Shown here piece after piece: positions 1 to 9,256 of a stretch of 64,000 nt of DNA (its first letter is position 1; each line of letters starts with the position of its first letter). This DNA comes from Kroppenstedtia guangzhouensis (lineage in GTDB: Bacteria > Bacillota > Bacilli > Thermoactinomycetales > DSM-45169). The DNA is taken from assembly GCF_014637345.1 (NCBI RefSeq), contig NZ_BMEX01000003.1:188001-252000 (forward strand). The letters are read 5' to 3'. Under the pieces are notes generated by a model. That model was not told the origin of the DNA. It did no database searches and saw only the letters and a list, made by a program, of their open reading frames with translations. A program made the position numbers and the translations under genes.

Positions 1-258
1 TTGATGTATCATTCGTATGATGAAAAATCGCAATATGTAGGTTCTATGTTATTATACCACTACTATATATAGAATAAAATCTGAATTTCATCGATAGAAC
101 CCGTCGCGGGAAGATAAAGAGGACTCCGGTGACCTCTTGATTCCTGATCCCCTTTTTTCGGGTTTGCCTTTTTTGATTTTGAGAAGGTAATGCTTGTCAT
201 TTTGTCGCTGATCAGTCACACTGGTGCTAACCCTCTGAACACATGGGAGGAAGATAAT
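1..258 (+). promoter_or_regulatory. Leader and probable promoter region upstream of dat
   Basis: AT-rich start of the window containing TATA-like stretches around 62-79 that could serve as a promoter. A short inverted repeat (AAGAGG at 117-122 with CCTCTT at 133-138) lies in the leader, and a T-run follows at about 155-160. I see no T-box or other named riboswitch signature. The ribosome binding site GGGAGG at 245-250 sits 8 bases before the dat start at 259. An in-frame upstream ATG at 190 has no comparable site. Confidence 0.3.
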
Positions 259-1107
259 ATGGTAATTCTGTTCGATGAACAACTGATCCCCCGAAACCGG
301 GCGCACGTGGATATTGAAGATCGGGGGTATCAGTTCGGGGACGGCGTCTATGAGGTGATCCGTGTCTATGGCGGAAACATGTTTTGCAAGGCTCAGCACC
401 TGAGCCGTCTGGAGCGAAGTGCCAATGAAATCCGGCTTAATCTCCCCTTCACCCTGGAACGGCTGGACACTCTGTTGGAAGAGCTGGTCAAACAAAACCG
501 GCTCCGAGAAGGAACCATCTATCTGCAGGCGAGTCGGGGAACCGCCCCCCGAAACCATTCCTTCCCTGAACAGGCCCGTTCCAAGGTGATAGCTTATACA
601 ACGGAGGCCCCCCGTCCTCTTGAGACCCTCCGACAAGGTGTCCGTGCGATCACGGAACCGGATCTGCGCTGGCTCCGTTGTGATATCAAGTCCCTCAACC
701 TGCTGGGAGCTGTCCTCGCCAAACAGAAGGCGGTGGATAGCGGTTGTCAGGAAGCCATTCTGCACCGGGATGGTCAAGTGACCGAAGGAAGCTCCACCAA
801 TGTCTTCATCGTCAAAGATGGACGTCTCGCCACCCACCCCGCCGACCATTTCATCCTCCGGGGAATCACCCGGGACGTGGTCATAGAATTAGCGAAAGAG
901 CTGGGGATTCCCGTGACGGAGAGAGCCTTCTCCGTAGAAGAACTCTTCCGTGCCGATGAGGTGTTGATCTCCTCCACCACCATGGAGATCACACCCATCA
1001 TATCCATCGACGGCCGCAAGGTGGGAAGCGGCTCTCCCGGTCCACTGACCCGCCAGTTGCAAACTGCCTTTGAAAAGCGAATTTCCCATTCCGCCTCCGG
1101 TAGCTGA
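259..1107 (+). CDS. dat: D-amino acid aminotransferase (class IV PLP aminotransferase)
   Basis: Predicted D-alanine transaminase, interconverting D-alanine and 2-oxoglutarate with pyruvate and D-glutamate, and so supplying D-amino acids for the cell wall. The 282-residue length fits the family. Visible features are the N-terminal YQFGDGVYE block (about 24-32), RGTAPRNHSFP near 93-103 with the substrate-binding histidines, and the CDIKSLNLLG block whose Lys144 should form the PLP aldimine. EGSSTNVF near 190 is the fold-type IV signature. Start chosen at 259 because of GGGAGG just upstream. A hairpin at 1133-1162 follows the gene. A branched-chain or 4-amino-4-deoxychorismate enzyme is possible, but the RGxxxRxH motif favours Dat. 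Confidence 0.9.
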   Translation: MVILFDEQLIPRNRAHVDIEDRGYQFGDGVYEVIRVYGGNMFCKAQHLSRLERSANEIRLNLPFTLERLDTLLEELVKQNRLREGTIYLQASRGTAPRNHSFPEQARSKVIAYTTEAPRPLETLRQGVRAITEPDLRWLRCDIKSLNLLGAVLAKQKAVDSGCQEAILHRDGQVTEGSSTNVFIVKDGRLATHPADHFILRGITRDVVIELAKELGIPVTERAFSVEELFRADEVLISSTTMEITPIISIDGRKVGSGSPGPLTRQLQTAFEKRISHSASGS

Positions 1108-1130
1108 TCGTCGCCGGTTGCCCTGCACAG

Positions 1131-1168
1131 GAAAACGCCCCGTCCACACAGGCAGGGCGTTTCTGTTT
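1131..1168. terminator. Rho-independent terminator between convergent genes
   Basis: AAACGCCC (1133-1140) pairs with GGGCGTTT (1155-1162), followed by TCTGTTTT. It ends dat on the plus strand. The minus-strand reading also has a T-stretch, so it may serve the converging gene at 1180-2979 too. Confidence 0.8.
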
Positions 1169-1179
1169 TAAAGGATGAT

Positions 1180-2979
1180 TCAACTATGATTTCCAATTTC
1201 CAAGGAATCGGATTTGTCCCTCATCAAAGTGATCTCCGATTTTGTGACGACAGAGATCCTGCGGAGGGAAACCGGTTTGGTCGGATGAGTCTCAATCTTC
1301 CGCTTGACATTCTGATGGGTTAACTCAACGGAAAACTCGCTGGAATCACTGGCGATGGAAACCCCGGAGTCTTTTGCGGGGTCCCACTTCGTCCCCAGAT
1401 AACCGGTTCCCAATTTTTCTGTTTCATAGCCGATCCGGGAAAGTTCGATCAGTCCGTTTTTCATCCAGGAGAGAGTATAACGCTCTCCAGTGACACTTTC
1501 CATCTCCAACCGAAGGGGATCCCCTTCAAAGTCCTCCTTGCGCTTAAAGAAAAAGGAGGACTGTTCTTGATTCACATGAACCCGTGCATCAGGCCCCACT
1601 TCAAACCGGTCCTGATATAAAATCCCGTTACCGTCGACCAACAACCAAGGCTGTCCTTCCATCCAGCCGGAAAGGGATTCAGTTTCCGAGTCGATCCTGG
1701 AAATTTCGGGATTGGCAAACCGGGTCCCTTTCTCCCCTTTCATCTCCACCTTGAACACGGAATCCATCGGTACCTGCCCCACTGCCACCCATTTTTGGTC
1801 GGTTCCCTTTTCCGTAAGGGAGACCCGGAAAGGTTGGCCCGGCAGATAAATCACTTCCAGCTCATACTTTTTGTCAGGTTGGATCGAGAATCGATCCCTT
1901 GGATGAACCAAGTCAAAGGTCTCTCCATTCACATACTGAAACAGGTTCACTTTGCCGTTGCGAGTGACTCGAACGCCGAAGTCCGACTCCACATTCTCGG
2001 AAACCACCGCCAACGAGAAGGGCTTGTGATCCTTCTGGGAAAGCTCGCCCGTCAGTCGGAAAGAGGTGTCTATGGAGGGGGGCAAAGTTTGTGTCGTCGG
2101 CTTATCCTTCGCGAAAGAAACATCGGAGTATGTACCCTTTCCTTTGATGCTCAACTGTTTCTCCGCATTTTCTTCATCCGCCGCAGCACCGTTGTTATTG
2201 ATCAACTCATTTCCTGCGATCACACCGGCCGTCAGCAATACCACGGCTATCCCCGGATAAACCCACTTACGGGCGGAAACCGGTCTTTTCTTTGAAGAAG
2301 GCTTGTTCGCTTTCGGAGGCACTGTTTTTTCAGCCGCCTCCAACACCTGTTCCATGGATTGTTCCGGGTCCATCGTTTTCAACACCAGATCTTTCATCGG
2401 TTTGGGGAGTTCACGGATACTTCGTTCCGATTCGGGCTCCTCAGGACACCTGTCCAATTGAAAACCCGTAAGCAAAAAATGAAGAAGAAACCGCCATTTC
2501 ACATCGTCCTTCATTTTGGACAATTTTTCAAAACTGACAAACAACACAAAAGGCCGGGATCCCTCCATGATGATATTCCGCGGATCCAATGTGGTATAGA
2601 GGGGGATCGGCAGTTTGGACAACCGAACCGTTGTCCGTAACAATTGACGATAAACCGAAAGAGCTTGGGCCGGCTCCATCCCCTGTCGCGGCCGGATCAT
2701 CAGCGAAAGGGGTTCACCGGTCAACGGAGGATGGACCAAGACGATCCGGTCCGGCTCCTCGATGACATCCAAAATCGGTGCCAAATGCACGTTCTCAAGG
2801 TTGATCAACATTTTTTCCAAACCCGGAGGTAATGGATCCTTGAGAGAAATCTCCTGGAGAAGAACCTGCATCCCGTCCGGCGATTTGGCCGAGATCAGCT
2901 GGCCGGAGAAAAACGTCAAAACGTCTTCCACCTGATAGTGCTCATAATACCGGCCATTCGCATTACCCGTGGAGCTCAT
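1180..2979 (-). CDS. Membrane-anchored protein with degenerate kinase-like domain and extracellular beta-rich domain
   Basis: 599 residues with three parts. Residues 1-220 look like a protein-kinase fold: LVHPPLTGEPLSLMI near 81-95 resembles the hinge region, and LDPRNIIMEG at 131-140 resembles the catalytic loop, but the HRD, DFG and glycine-loop residues are missing, so catalysis is unlikely. After a basic linker (229-238) a single membrane segment spans about 239-257. Residues 270-599 would be outside the cell and are rich in beta-strand patterns, perhaps two lectin or jelly-roll-like units. The layout matches PASTA-type receptor kinases topologically, but no PASTA repeat is visible. Start supported by GGGAGG 8-9 bases upstream. 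Function not known; a pseudokinase sensor or scaffold is my inference. Confidence 0.75.
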   Translation of the reverse strand: MSSTGNANGRYYEHYQVEDVLTFFSGQLISAKSPDGMQVLLQEISLKDPLPPGLEKMLINLENVHLAPILDVIEEPDRIVLVHPPLTGEPLSLMIRPRQGMEPAQALSVYRQLLRTTVRLSKLPIPLYTTLDPRNIIMEGSRPFVLFVSFEKLSKMKDDVKWRFLLHFLLTGFQLDRCPEEPESERSIRELPKPMKDLVLKTMDPEQSMEQVLEAAEKTVPPKANKPSSKKRPVSARKWVYPGIAVVLLTAGVIAGNELINNNGAAADEENAEKQLSIKGKGTYSDVSFAKDKPTTQTLPPSIDTSFRLTGELSQKDHKPFSLAVVSENVESDFGVRVTRNGKVNLFQYVNGETFDLVHPRDRFSIQPDKKYELEVIYLPGQPFRVSLTEKGTDQKWVAVGQVPMDSVFKVEMKGEKGTRFANPEISRIDSETESLSGWMEGQPWLLVDGNGILYQDRFEVGPDARVHVNQEQSSFFFKRKEDFEGDPLRLEMESVTGERYTLSWMKNGLIELSRIGYETEKLGTGYLGTKWDPAKDSGVSIASDSSEFSVELTHQNVKRKIETHPTKPVSLRRISVVTKSEITLMRDKSDSLEIGNHS

Positions 2980-3156
2980 AGATCGTTCCTCCCAAACAAA
3001 AGTGCTAAAATTTTTTCACGAGCGAAGGCACCGCGGGATTTACCACCGGGCGCAATGACTCGTTCCTTTATACCACGGGATTCCGGTATGGATTCACCCG
3101 ATGTATACCCTAAACCTATTATGACACAGAACGTGAAAGCCCGACAACGCTTAAAA
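2980..3156 (-). promoter_or_regulatory. Probable promoter region of the kinase-like gene
   Basis: 177-base gap between yprB and the kinase-like gene, both on the minus strand. Read on the minus strand it contains TTGTCG and CATAAT about 18 bases apart, a plausible sigma-A promoter just past the yprB stop. No terminator hairpin was recognised between the two genes. Confidence 0.3.
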
Positions 3157-4380
3157 CTAAAACAGACAATGTATGCGTTTTTCCTCCAACCGGCGGAGAC
3201 GGTGATTCAAAGCATCCAACTCTCTCCCGCAGTTCCCCTGTCCCCTCCGCTTCCGTTTCAACAAGCGTCCCTTCGCTTCCTGTGCCATCCGATACGCCCG
3301 GTTCACCTCCCCTGTCCGGTGCTCAAAGAGCTTGGACAACTCCACACAAGGCTCCGGGTTGAGCCGGTCTTCTTCCATCCACGTCATCCACAGCTGCAGG
3401 GCCGCTTCCCATTCCCCCTTCCCCTTCAACAGTGAGGAGGCTCCCCGAAAGGCTTCCCTTCTGTAACGAAGGGGCAGATCCGGCCGGGTGTGGATCTGTG
3501 AAAATCTAGCAAGAGCCCGCTCCGGATCCCGCTCCCGCCACCAATTTCCCAAAGCCAACGACTCAGCGGGATGAGTGGGCTGAATCTTTCCAATACTCAG
3601 ATAGTTGAGATGGATCCACAATGAGACGAGAGAAAGGACATCCTGTTCGTTATGACGGAAAACCCCATCCATTTTAGCCGGATCCCCTCCCTTCAAGTAA
3701 TCGAAATAAAGTGTCGGGGCCAATTGCCCCGGAACATCGTTCAAACGCTTCACGCCCAGTCGGGCCGCTTCCACCTCTTGCAACCGGCAAGAGGGAAGTT
3801 GTTCCCTCCACAACCGACGGCTGGGATACAAAAGATCACAGTGAACCTTTTCCTCCACCCAGGGCAGGCGGTGAACAGTGGTCCTCGTTTTTAACTGATT
3901 CCAGTCAAAAGCTTTGCCATTATAAGAAACCACCACAGGAAAAGAGGAGACCAGCTCCAGAAAATCTTCCAGCAACGCCGGTTCGCCCTCCACCCGGGGC
4001 AAAAAGAAGTGCTCCACAATAAAAGAATCCTCCCGGTAGTATCCGATGCCATATAAAAAAATCAGGTTTCCGGCTCCTGTCCCGAGCCCCGTTGTTTCGG
4101 TATCAAAAAAGAGCAGGTCTTCAACTGCTCTCTCCTCGACCCCCTCGGGCCACAATGGAGACGCGCCCAACGGGCTTCCCCGCAGCTCCCCGAGGGAATA
4201 TAGGCCCATTCGCTTCTCCAAAGGATAAACCTTGCGGCGGTATAGATAGGCACCCTTTTCCTTTTCCCGACAAATAAAACCTGGGAGGGGAGTCTCCGCT
4301 CCTCCAGCAGGAGACTCCGACGCCGGGGTCGGCTTTTTTTGAGCTTGAAAGTGCATTCGCAATCGGTCTCTCAGGGACAT
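3157..4380 (-). CDS. yprB: YprB-type ribonuclease H-like exonuclease domain protein
   Basis: Predicted DEDD-family 3'-5' nuclease of the YprB type. The exonuclease I motif FFDTETTGLGTG sits near residues 90-101. Further acidic positions are in SYNGKAFDWNQLKTR (motif II) and HNEQDVLSLVSLW (motif III), so the acidic set looks complete. The C-terminal part (about 275-400) resembles tetratricopeptide helices. It lies just downstream of yprA on the same strand, as in Bacillus subtilis, which suggests a joint nucleic-acid processing role. Start placed at MSLRDRL (4380), which has GGAG 8 bases upstream and matches the usual family start; ATGs at 4419 and 4401 are alternatives. The gene stops with TAG followed two codons later by TAA. 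Confidence 0.85.
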   Translation of the reverse strand: MSLRDRLRMHFQAQKKPTPASESPAGGAETPLPGFICREKEKGAYLYRRKVYPLEKRMGLYSLGELRGSPLGASPLWPEGVEERAVEDLLFFDTETTGLGTGAGNLIFLYGIGYYREDSFIVEHFFLPRVEGEPALLEDFLELVSSFPVVVSYNGKAFDWNQLKTRTTVHRLPWVEEKVHCDLLYPSRRLWREQLPSCRLQEVEAARLGVKRLNDVPGQLAPTLYFDYLKGGDPAKMDGVFRHNEQDVLSLVSLWIHLNYLSIGKIQPTHPAESLALGNWWRERDPERALARFSQIHTRPDLPLRYRREAFRGASSLLKGKGEWEAALQLWMTWMEEDRLNPEPCVELSKLFEHRTGEVNRAYRMAQEAKGRLLKRKRRGQGNCGRELDALNHRLRRLEEKRIHCLF

Positions 4381-4462
4381 CACCATCACTCCGCTTTTCA
4401 TTCGCTCTGATGTTCTCATTGTATCCTCAACCGGGCGAAAAAGCGATGCCTGGAAAACTATT

Positions 4463-6721
4463 TCAGCTCTCCCACTCCTCCAGGAGAGAATTCAAAAGAG
4501 TAAGGGTTAATGCCTTTCCCTTTCTCCCGATTTCCTCTTCGGGTCCGGTGCAGGATGGACACCCTTCTTCACAGGGACAACGATGGATGTGTTCCCGGGA
4601 GGTATGGAGCAGCTCCCGGTGCAGTTCAAAAAGTTTCTCACTGAGCCCCACACCCCCGGGATATTTATCATACAGAAAAATCGTCGGTTTTCCGGTGAGG
4701 GTCGCTTTCACTTGAGTAACCACCCCCAAATCCCGGGGGTCACACATCAGATAGAGGGGAGCCAATTGGGAGAGGACGTTGCTGAGTCCCACCAACCCCG
4801 ATTGCAGATCCTCCCGGCCAAGCCGGGAGGCGATCTCCTCCCCAGCCGTCATCCAGTAAGCGGTGGTGTGCATCTCCTCTTCCGGAAGGTGGATCGGACC
4901 ACTGCCGATATTCTCATGGGTTCCGAACTTGATCTTTTTAAAAAGGGTCGCCAGCGCGTTCACCGTCACTTCCCCCATCGTCCTTTCCCGGTTGGGACCA
5001 TCCATCTCTGTCCGCTCCATCTCCAACACCCGGAGTTGAACTGCCAGATTAGCATCAGTGTAATAATCGACATCCACCTTTCGTACAAAGGCCTTTTTCT
5101 CTTCATAGTCCAATTTTTCCACCTGATACTGAATCCCTTCATGAAGATAGATCGCTTCTTCATGAATCAGGGTTGGTGCGCTGAACCGGTCCACTTCCCC
5201 CAGAACACGGTGATGTCCCGTCTCGCTGATGTCGATGATGACGAAGTTCTCTTGGGCGGCGGAACGGAGACTGATCTCTTTGGCGGGAAAGGATTGATCC
5301 ATCCAATACCAACGTCCTCCCGACCGGTGCAGAATCCGCTCCTCCACCAGGAAATCCAACACCTCTTCCGTGGCGACACCGAATTCATCTCCTTCTTCAA
5401 AAGGAAGCTCATAGGCGGCACACTTGATGTGATTGACCAAAATCACCAGGTTATCCGGCTGGATGAGAGCATGCTCCGGTGTTCGTTTCAAAAAATACTC
5501 CGGGTGTTCAATCACATATTGGTCCAGCGGATTGCTCGAAGCCACCAAAAAAGTGACTGAGGCTCTCTGACGGCGTCCCGCCCGCCCTGCTTGCTGCCAA
5601 GTGCTGGCGATGGTCCCCGGATATCCGCAGATGACACAAGCTTCCAACTCTCCGATATCGATTCCCAATTCCAAGGCATTGGTGCTGACGACTCCCCGAA
5701 TCTCCCCCTTACGGAGACCCTCTTCAATCTTTCGACGCTGAATGGGAAGATACCCGCCACGGTAACCCCGCACCTTGCCTGGCAGGGCTCTTTGCAAATA
5801 GGTGAGAAGTACCTCCACCCGCACCCGGGAACGAGCGAACACAATCGTCTGCACACCGTTTTGAATCAATTCTTCCGCCAGGGTTTTCGCCTCCAACAGA
5901 CTGCTCCGCCGGATTCCGAGGGCGGGGTTGGCCACGGGCGGATTGAAAAAAACAAAATGCTTCTCGCCACTGGGTGCTCCGTTGTTATCCACGATCCGGA
6001 CCGGCTCGCCCACTAATTTCTCGGCGAACTCCAAGGGATTGGCAATGGTGGCCGAGGACATGATAAACTGCGGATCGGAACCATAATGGCGGCAAATCCG
6101 CTTCAGCCGGCGAAGCACATTGGCAAAATGACTTCCGAACACTCCCCGGTAAGCGTGAAGTTCATCAATCACGATACAGCGAAGGTTTTCAAACAGCTTC
6201 ACCCACTTGGTATGATGTGGCAGAACCGCCTGGTGCAACATATCAGGATTGGTCACCACCAGATGTCCCGCCCGGCGAATCATTTGCCGGGCGGCGGGAG
6301 GAGTGTCCCCGTCATAGGTATACCCTTTGATCCCGCGATCCAACGCTTCAATCATGGTATTTAATTCCTTCATCTGATCATAGGCCAAGGCTTTTGTCGG
6401 AAAGATGTACAAGGCCCGGGCCTACGAATCTTCCAGGATCCGGTGCAAAACCGGCAAATTATAGCACAGCGTCTTCCCCGACGCGGTCGGGGTGATGGTG
6501 ACCACGTGTTTTCCCTCCAGACAAGCTTTCACTGCCGTCGCCTGGTGAGTGTACAACCTTTCAATTCCCCGCTGCCGAAGAACCTCCTTTAAATCCGTAT
6601 GCAACTCTTCGGGAAAATCGGCATATTGCGCCGGTGTTGCCGGAATCGTCTCCCAGCGGGTCACTTTGTTCCGAATCTGCCTCCGATTTTTCATCTGTTC
6701 AATCAGCATCTTGGCATTCAT
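4463..6721 (-). pseudogene. yprA: YprA-type DEAD/DEAH-box helicase interrupted by one in-frame TAG
   Basis: Two open frames of the same reading phase are separated by a single TAG codon at 6422-6424. Reading through gives about 752 residues, the size of B. subtilis YprA. The first 100 residues carry the Q-like region and Walker A TPTASGKTLCYNLP. After the stop come FPTKALA (motif Ia), VIDELHAYRG (motif II), SSATIANP (III) and QAGRAGRRQ (VI), then a C-terminal cysteine cluster CPCEEGCPSC typical of the DUF1998/MZB zinc-binding domain. No frameshift or other lesion is seen. Start at 6721 is preceded by GGGAGGAG. It is either a very recent pseudogene, a read-through gene or a sequence error. The TTG at 6412 could begin a fragment lacking Walker A. 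Confidence 0.88.
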
Positions 6722-6827
6722 CCAATTCTCCTCCCTATTCGGAGGATACCCGAAAGCACGTTCGGGCACAAGACTGAAAAAACTCTCATGACACGAACAT
6801 TCCAGAACCGGGGATGTCTGCCTGTTT

Positions 6828-8234
6828 TCACCACATCCACACAGCCGCCAGAGTGGACAGGATTAGACCTGCCAGGACAGGGATAAAATTCCTTCGGACC
6901 AACTCCGTCACCGATACGCCGGCAAATCCCGCCACCGCCATCAAGGATGACCAGGCGATCATCGTACCTCCTCCGGTCCAGACACTGCCCATCTGACCCA
7001 CGACAGCTAAGGTGACGGGATCCATTCCCGAAGGGACGGCCAACGCCCCGGAAAGCCCCCCGGTCAAGGGCAGTCCGGAAAAACCGGAACCGTCCAGACC
7101 TGTGATCATGCCAACCACCAAGATTCCAAATGCGGTCAGGACCCCGTTTTCGGGAACCAAGTCCTGCCCCGCCCGGACGAGATCAAACAGGAAGGAGGGA
7201 GCATCCCTCCCTGCAGACAGGATCTCTCCGGAAAAATCCCCGCTCCCCAGGAAGAAGAAGCCAGCGATGGGAACCACCGGTCCCATGGTGCGAAAGGCGA
7301 ACAAAAAACCTTCCACCAAGTGATCATTGACCCGGTCCAATGCTTGAACCCGCGCATAGGCGACGGTGGACGCGGTCAAGAGAATCGCCGCCACTCCCCC
7401 GATCAGGGCTGCCCCTCCCAAACCCGCCACGGAGTGACCACCCGATTGGGAGGTGACCATATAGACTATGACACTCAACAACGACAATGGCACCACCATC
7501 GCAAAGACCCGTCCCCAGACGGTTAAACCCTTCTCACGCAAGGAGAATTCCTTTCCATTCTTCTGGAATTTGGGCTTCATCCCCAGCGCCGGATCTCTCT
7601 TCCCCATCTGCTTTCGCAAGGAAAGATAAGCCCACCCGAGAGCGACCAAGCCGGTGATCCATGAGAGAAACCAGGCCCGCTCCGCCACAGCCGCCGGACT
7701 CACCCCTGCGGCCTTAGCGCTCAACATGGGAGCCACCTGCATCACGTAATCCGATGAGAGAGCCATCCCCTGACCGGCCAAGGAGATCGCTACCGCCCCG
7801 CCGATGGCCGGAAGTCCTGCCCGGATTGCCGGCGGAAGCAACAAGGCTCCGATCAGGGGGACGGCCGGAGTCGGCCAAAAAAACAGGGACAAAATGTAGG
7901 TCCCTCCCGCCAGTATGAAGTAGGAGAGATGACCGTTCACCATCATCCGTTGCACCGGTGCCACCATCAACCGGTCGGCACCCAGATCTTCCAGAGAACG
8001 TAACAGTGCCACCATGAGGGCAATGATCAAAAAGATGCTGAATAATTCCCGTGCTGCCACCAGATTGGCGTTAAAAACAGCCTGGAAACCGGTCACCAGA
8101 TGACCTTTCCAAAGCCAGGCGACCAGCCAGGTTCCGATCCATGCGGGCAAGATCACTCCACGACGGAACAGCATCGTCCCAATCACGACCAGGGTCACCA
8201 AAGCATAGATTCCGTGTGCCACAGACAGCCCCAT
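6828..8234 (-). CDS. Multi-pass membrane permease, unassigned substrate
   Basis: 468-residue hydrophobic protein with roughly 11-13 membrane segments and no signal peptidase site. A long cytoplasmic-type loop (about 205-230, rich in K/R) splits it into two halves. The glycine and proline-rich segments (for example ILSLFFWPTPAVPLIGALLLPP near 115-135 and GLDGSGFSGLPLTGG near 380-395) resemble the re-entrant signatures of ion-transporter-superfamily permeases such as GntP or TRAP large subunits. I cannot assign a substrate. Start at ATG 8234, with AGGAAGG 8 bases upstream; a GTG at 8243 is less well placed. It stands alone between lipM and yprA on the minus strand. Confidence 0.7.
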   Translation of the reverse strand: MGLSVAHGIYALVTLVVIGTMLFRRGVILPAWIGTWLVAWLWKGHLVTGFQAVFNANLVAARELFSIFLIIALMVALLRSLEDLGADRLMVAPVQRMMVNGHLSYFILAGGTYILSLFFWPTPAVPLIGALLLPPAIRAGLPAIGGAVAISLAGQGMALSSDYVMQVAPMLSAKAAGVSPAAVAERAWFLSWITGLVALGWAYLSLRKQMGKRDPALGMKPKFQKNGKEFSLREKGLTVWGRVFAMVVPLSLLSVIVYMVTSQSGGHSVAGLGGAALIGGVAAILLTASTVAYARVQALDRVNDHLVEGFLFAFRTMGPVVPIAGFFFLGSGDFSGEILSAGRDAPSFLFDLVRAGQDLVPENGVLTAFGILVVGMITGLDGSGFSGLPLTGGLSGALAVPSGMDPVTLAVVGQMGSVWTGGGTMIAWSSLMAVAGFAGVSVTELVRRNFIPVLAGLILSTLAAVWMW

Positions 8235-8307
8235 TTCCGGCACCTTCCTTTTCCCGATGGGAATGGTCGTTCATCATATGGGAAAGACATGTAAGGCGTG
8301 ATTTCCT

Positions 8308-8345
8308 GAAACAAAAGGCCCCCACCGTAGACCGGAGGGGGCTTG
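8308..8345 (-). terminator. Terminator downstream of lipM
   Basis: On the minus strand, AAGCCCCC pairs with GGGGGCCTT (8337-8344 with 8315-8323), followed by TTGTTT. It lies 10 bases past the lipM stop and separates lipM from the permease gene. Confidence 0.8.
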
Positions 8346-8354
8346 GAAGAATCA

Positions 8355-9191
8355 TCATTTTTTAAAATTCCACTCATCCCGCCCATACCGGGATGATACC
8401 AACTGCTGTGCCAACTCTTGTTCCCGCGGGGTTAATTCTCCGGGCTCCAGCCGGATCTGCAATCCCTTTTCAAACCCCCGGGTCATCGCCAGCACCGCTT
8501 CATCAAAGGAAACCGGGTGTTGCCGCAATTGATTGATAGCCACCGCCTTGTTGAGAAAGCCCCGCTTCACCCGCTCCTTCACCCTTTCTGAAGGAAACCG
8601 GAGCACATCAAAAAGCAGGTCCACATCCAGATCCAACAAAATGGAACCGTGTTGCAAAATCACACCCCGTTGTCGGGTCTGGGCACTTCCCGCCACTTTT
8701 CTCCCTTCCACCACCAGTTCATAGTTGGAAGGTGAGTCAAAACAGGCCGCCGAACCCAAAGACGCATATTGGACCTTCTCCTCCTCTGTTTCCAAAGGGA
8801 CCATCTCTGCCTGCAAACCCAGCTCCCGGAACCCTTCCAGAAGCCCGGTGCTGATCACCCGGTAGGAATCGGTGACGGAAGTAGGCATGCCCGGGTAATC
8901 CTCACTCAGGATGACACTGTAGGTGACTTCCCGGTCATGGAGAACCGCCCGTCCTCCCGTGGGGCGGCGCACAAAGCCCAACCCGTTGGCACGGATCCGA
9001 TCCCGATTCACTTCCTTCTTCACCTTTTGAAAATAACCGATGGACAGTGTCGCAGGATCCCACCCGTAGAAACGGAGGGTGGGCGGTGACTCCCCTTCGC
9101 TGACGGCGATCAGAACTGCCTCGTCGATCGCCATGTTTTCCGCGCTGGAACGGTTTCCTGTATGTAGAAGACGCCAAGTATCTGCCGTCAT
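8355..9191 (-). CDS. lipM: Octanoyl-[GcvH] : protein N-octanoyltransferase
   Basis: Transfers octanoate from octanoyl-ACP to the H protein of the glycine cleavage system, the first step of lipoate assembly in Bacillus-type bacteria. The 278-residue product follows B. subtilis LipM closely: RFYGWDPATLSIGYFQ near 40-55, RRPTGGRAVLHD near 75-86, the thiol nucleophile in GSAACFDSPS (Cys150, the same number as in B. subtilis), and VEGRKVAGSAQTR with Lys165. Start 9191 reproduces the usual family length; ATG 9197 is an alternative. The gcv operon with its riboswitch lies 14 kb away in this window. Confidence 0.93.
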   Translation of the reverse strand: MTADTWRLLHTGNRSSAENMAIDEAVLIAVSEGESPPTLRFYGWDPATLSIGYFQKVKKEVNRDRIRANGLGFVRRPTGGRAVLHDREVTYSVILSEDYPGMPTSVTDSYRVISTGLLEGFRELGLQAEMVPLETEEEKVQYASLGSAACFDSPSNYELVVEGRKVAGSAQTRQRGVILQHGSILLDLDVDLLFDVLRFPSERVKERVKRGFLNKAVAINQLRQHPVSFDEAVLAMTRGFEKGLQIRLEPGELTPREQELAQQLVSSRYGRDEWNFKK

Positions 9192-9256
9192 CCCCATCAC
9201 CTACCTTTCAGATACGAAACCATTTTACCGCTTCTGTCCCATTTCCACAAACCGGA

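Noticed and set aside
1-258. T-box leader before dat
   Set aside because: The conserved T-box sequence and paired terminator/antiterminator were not found.
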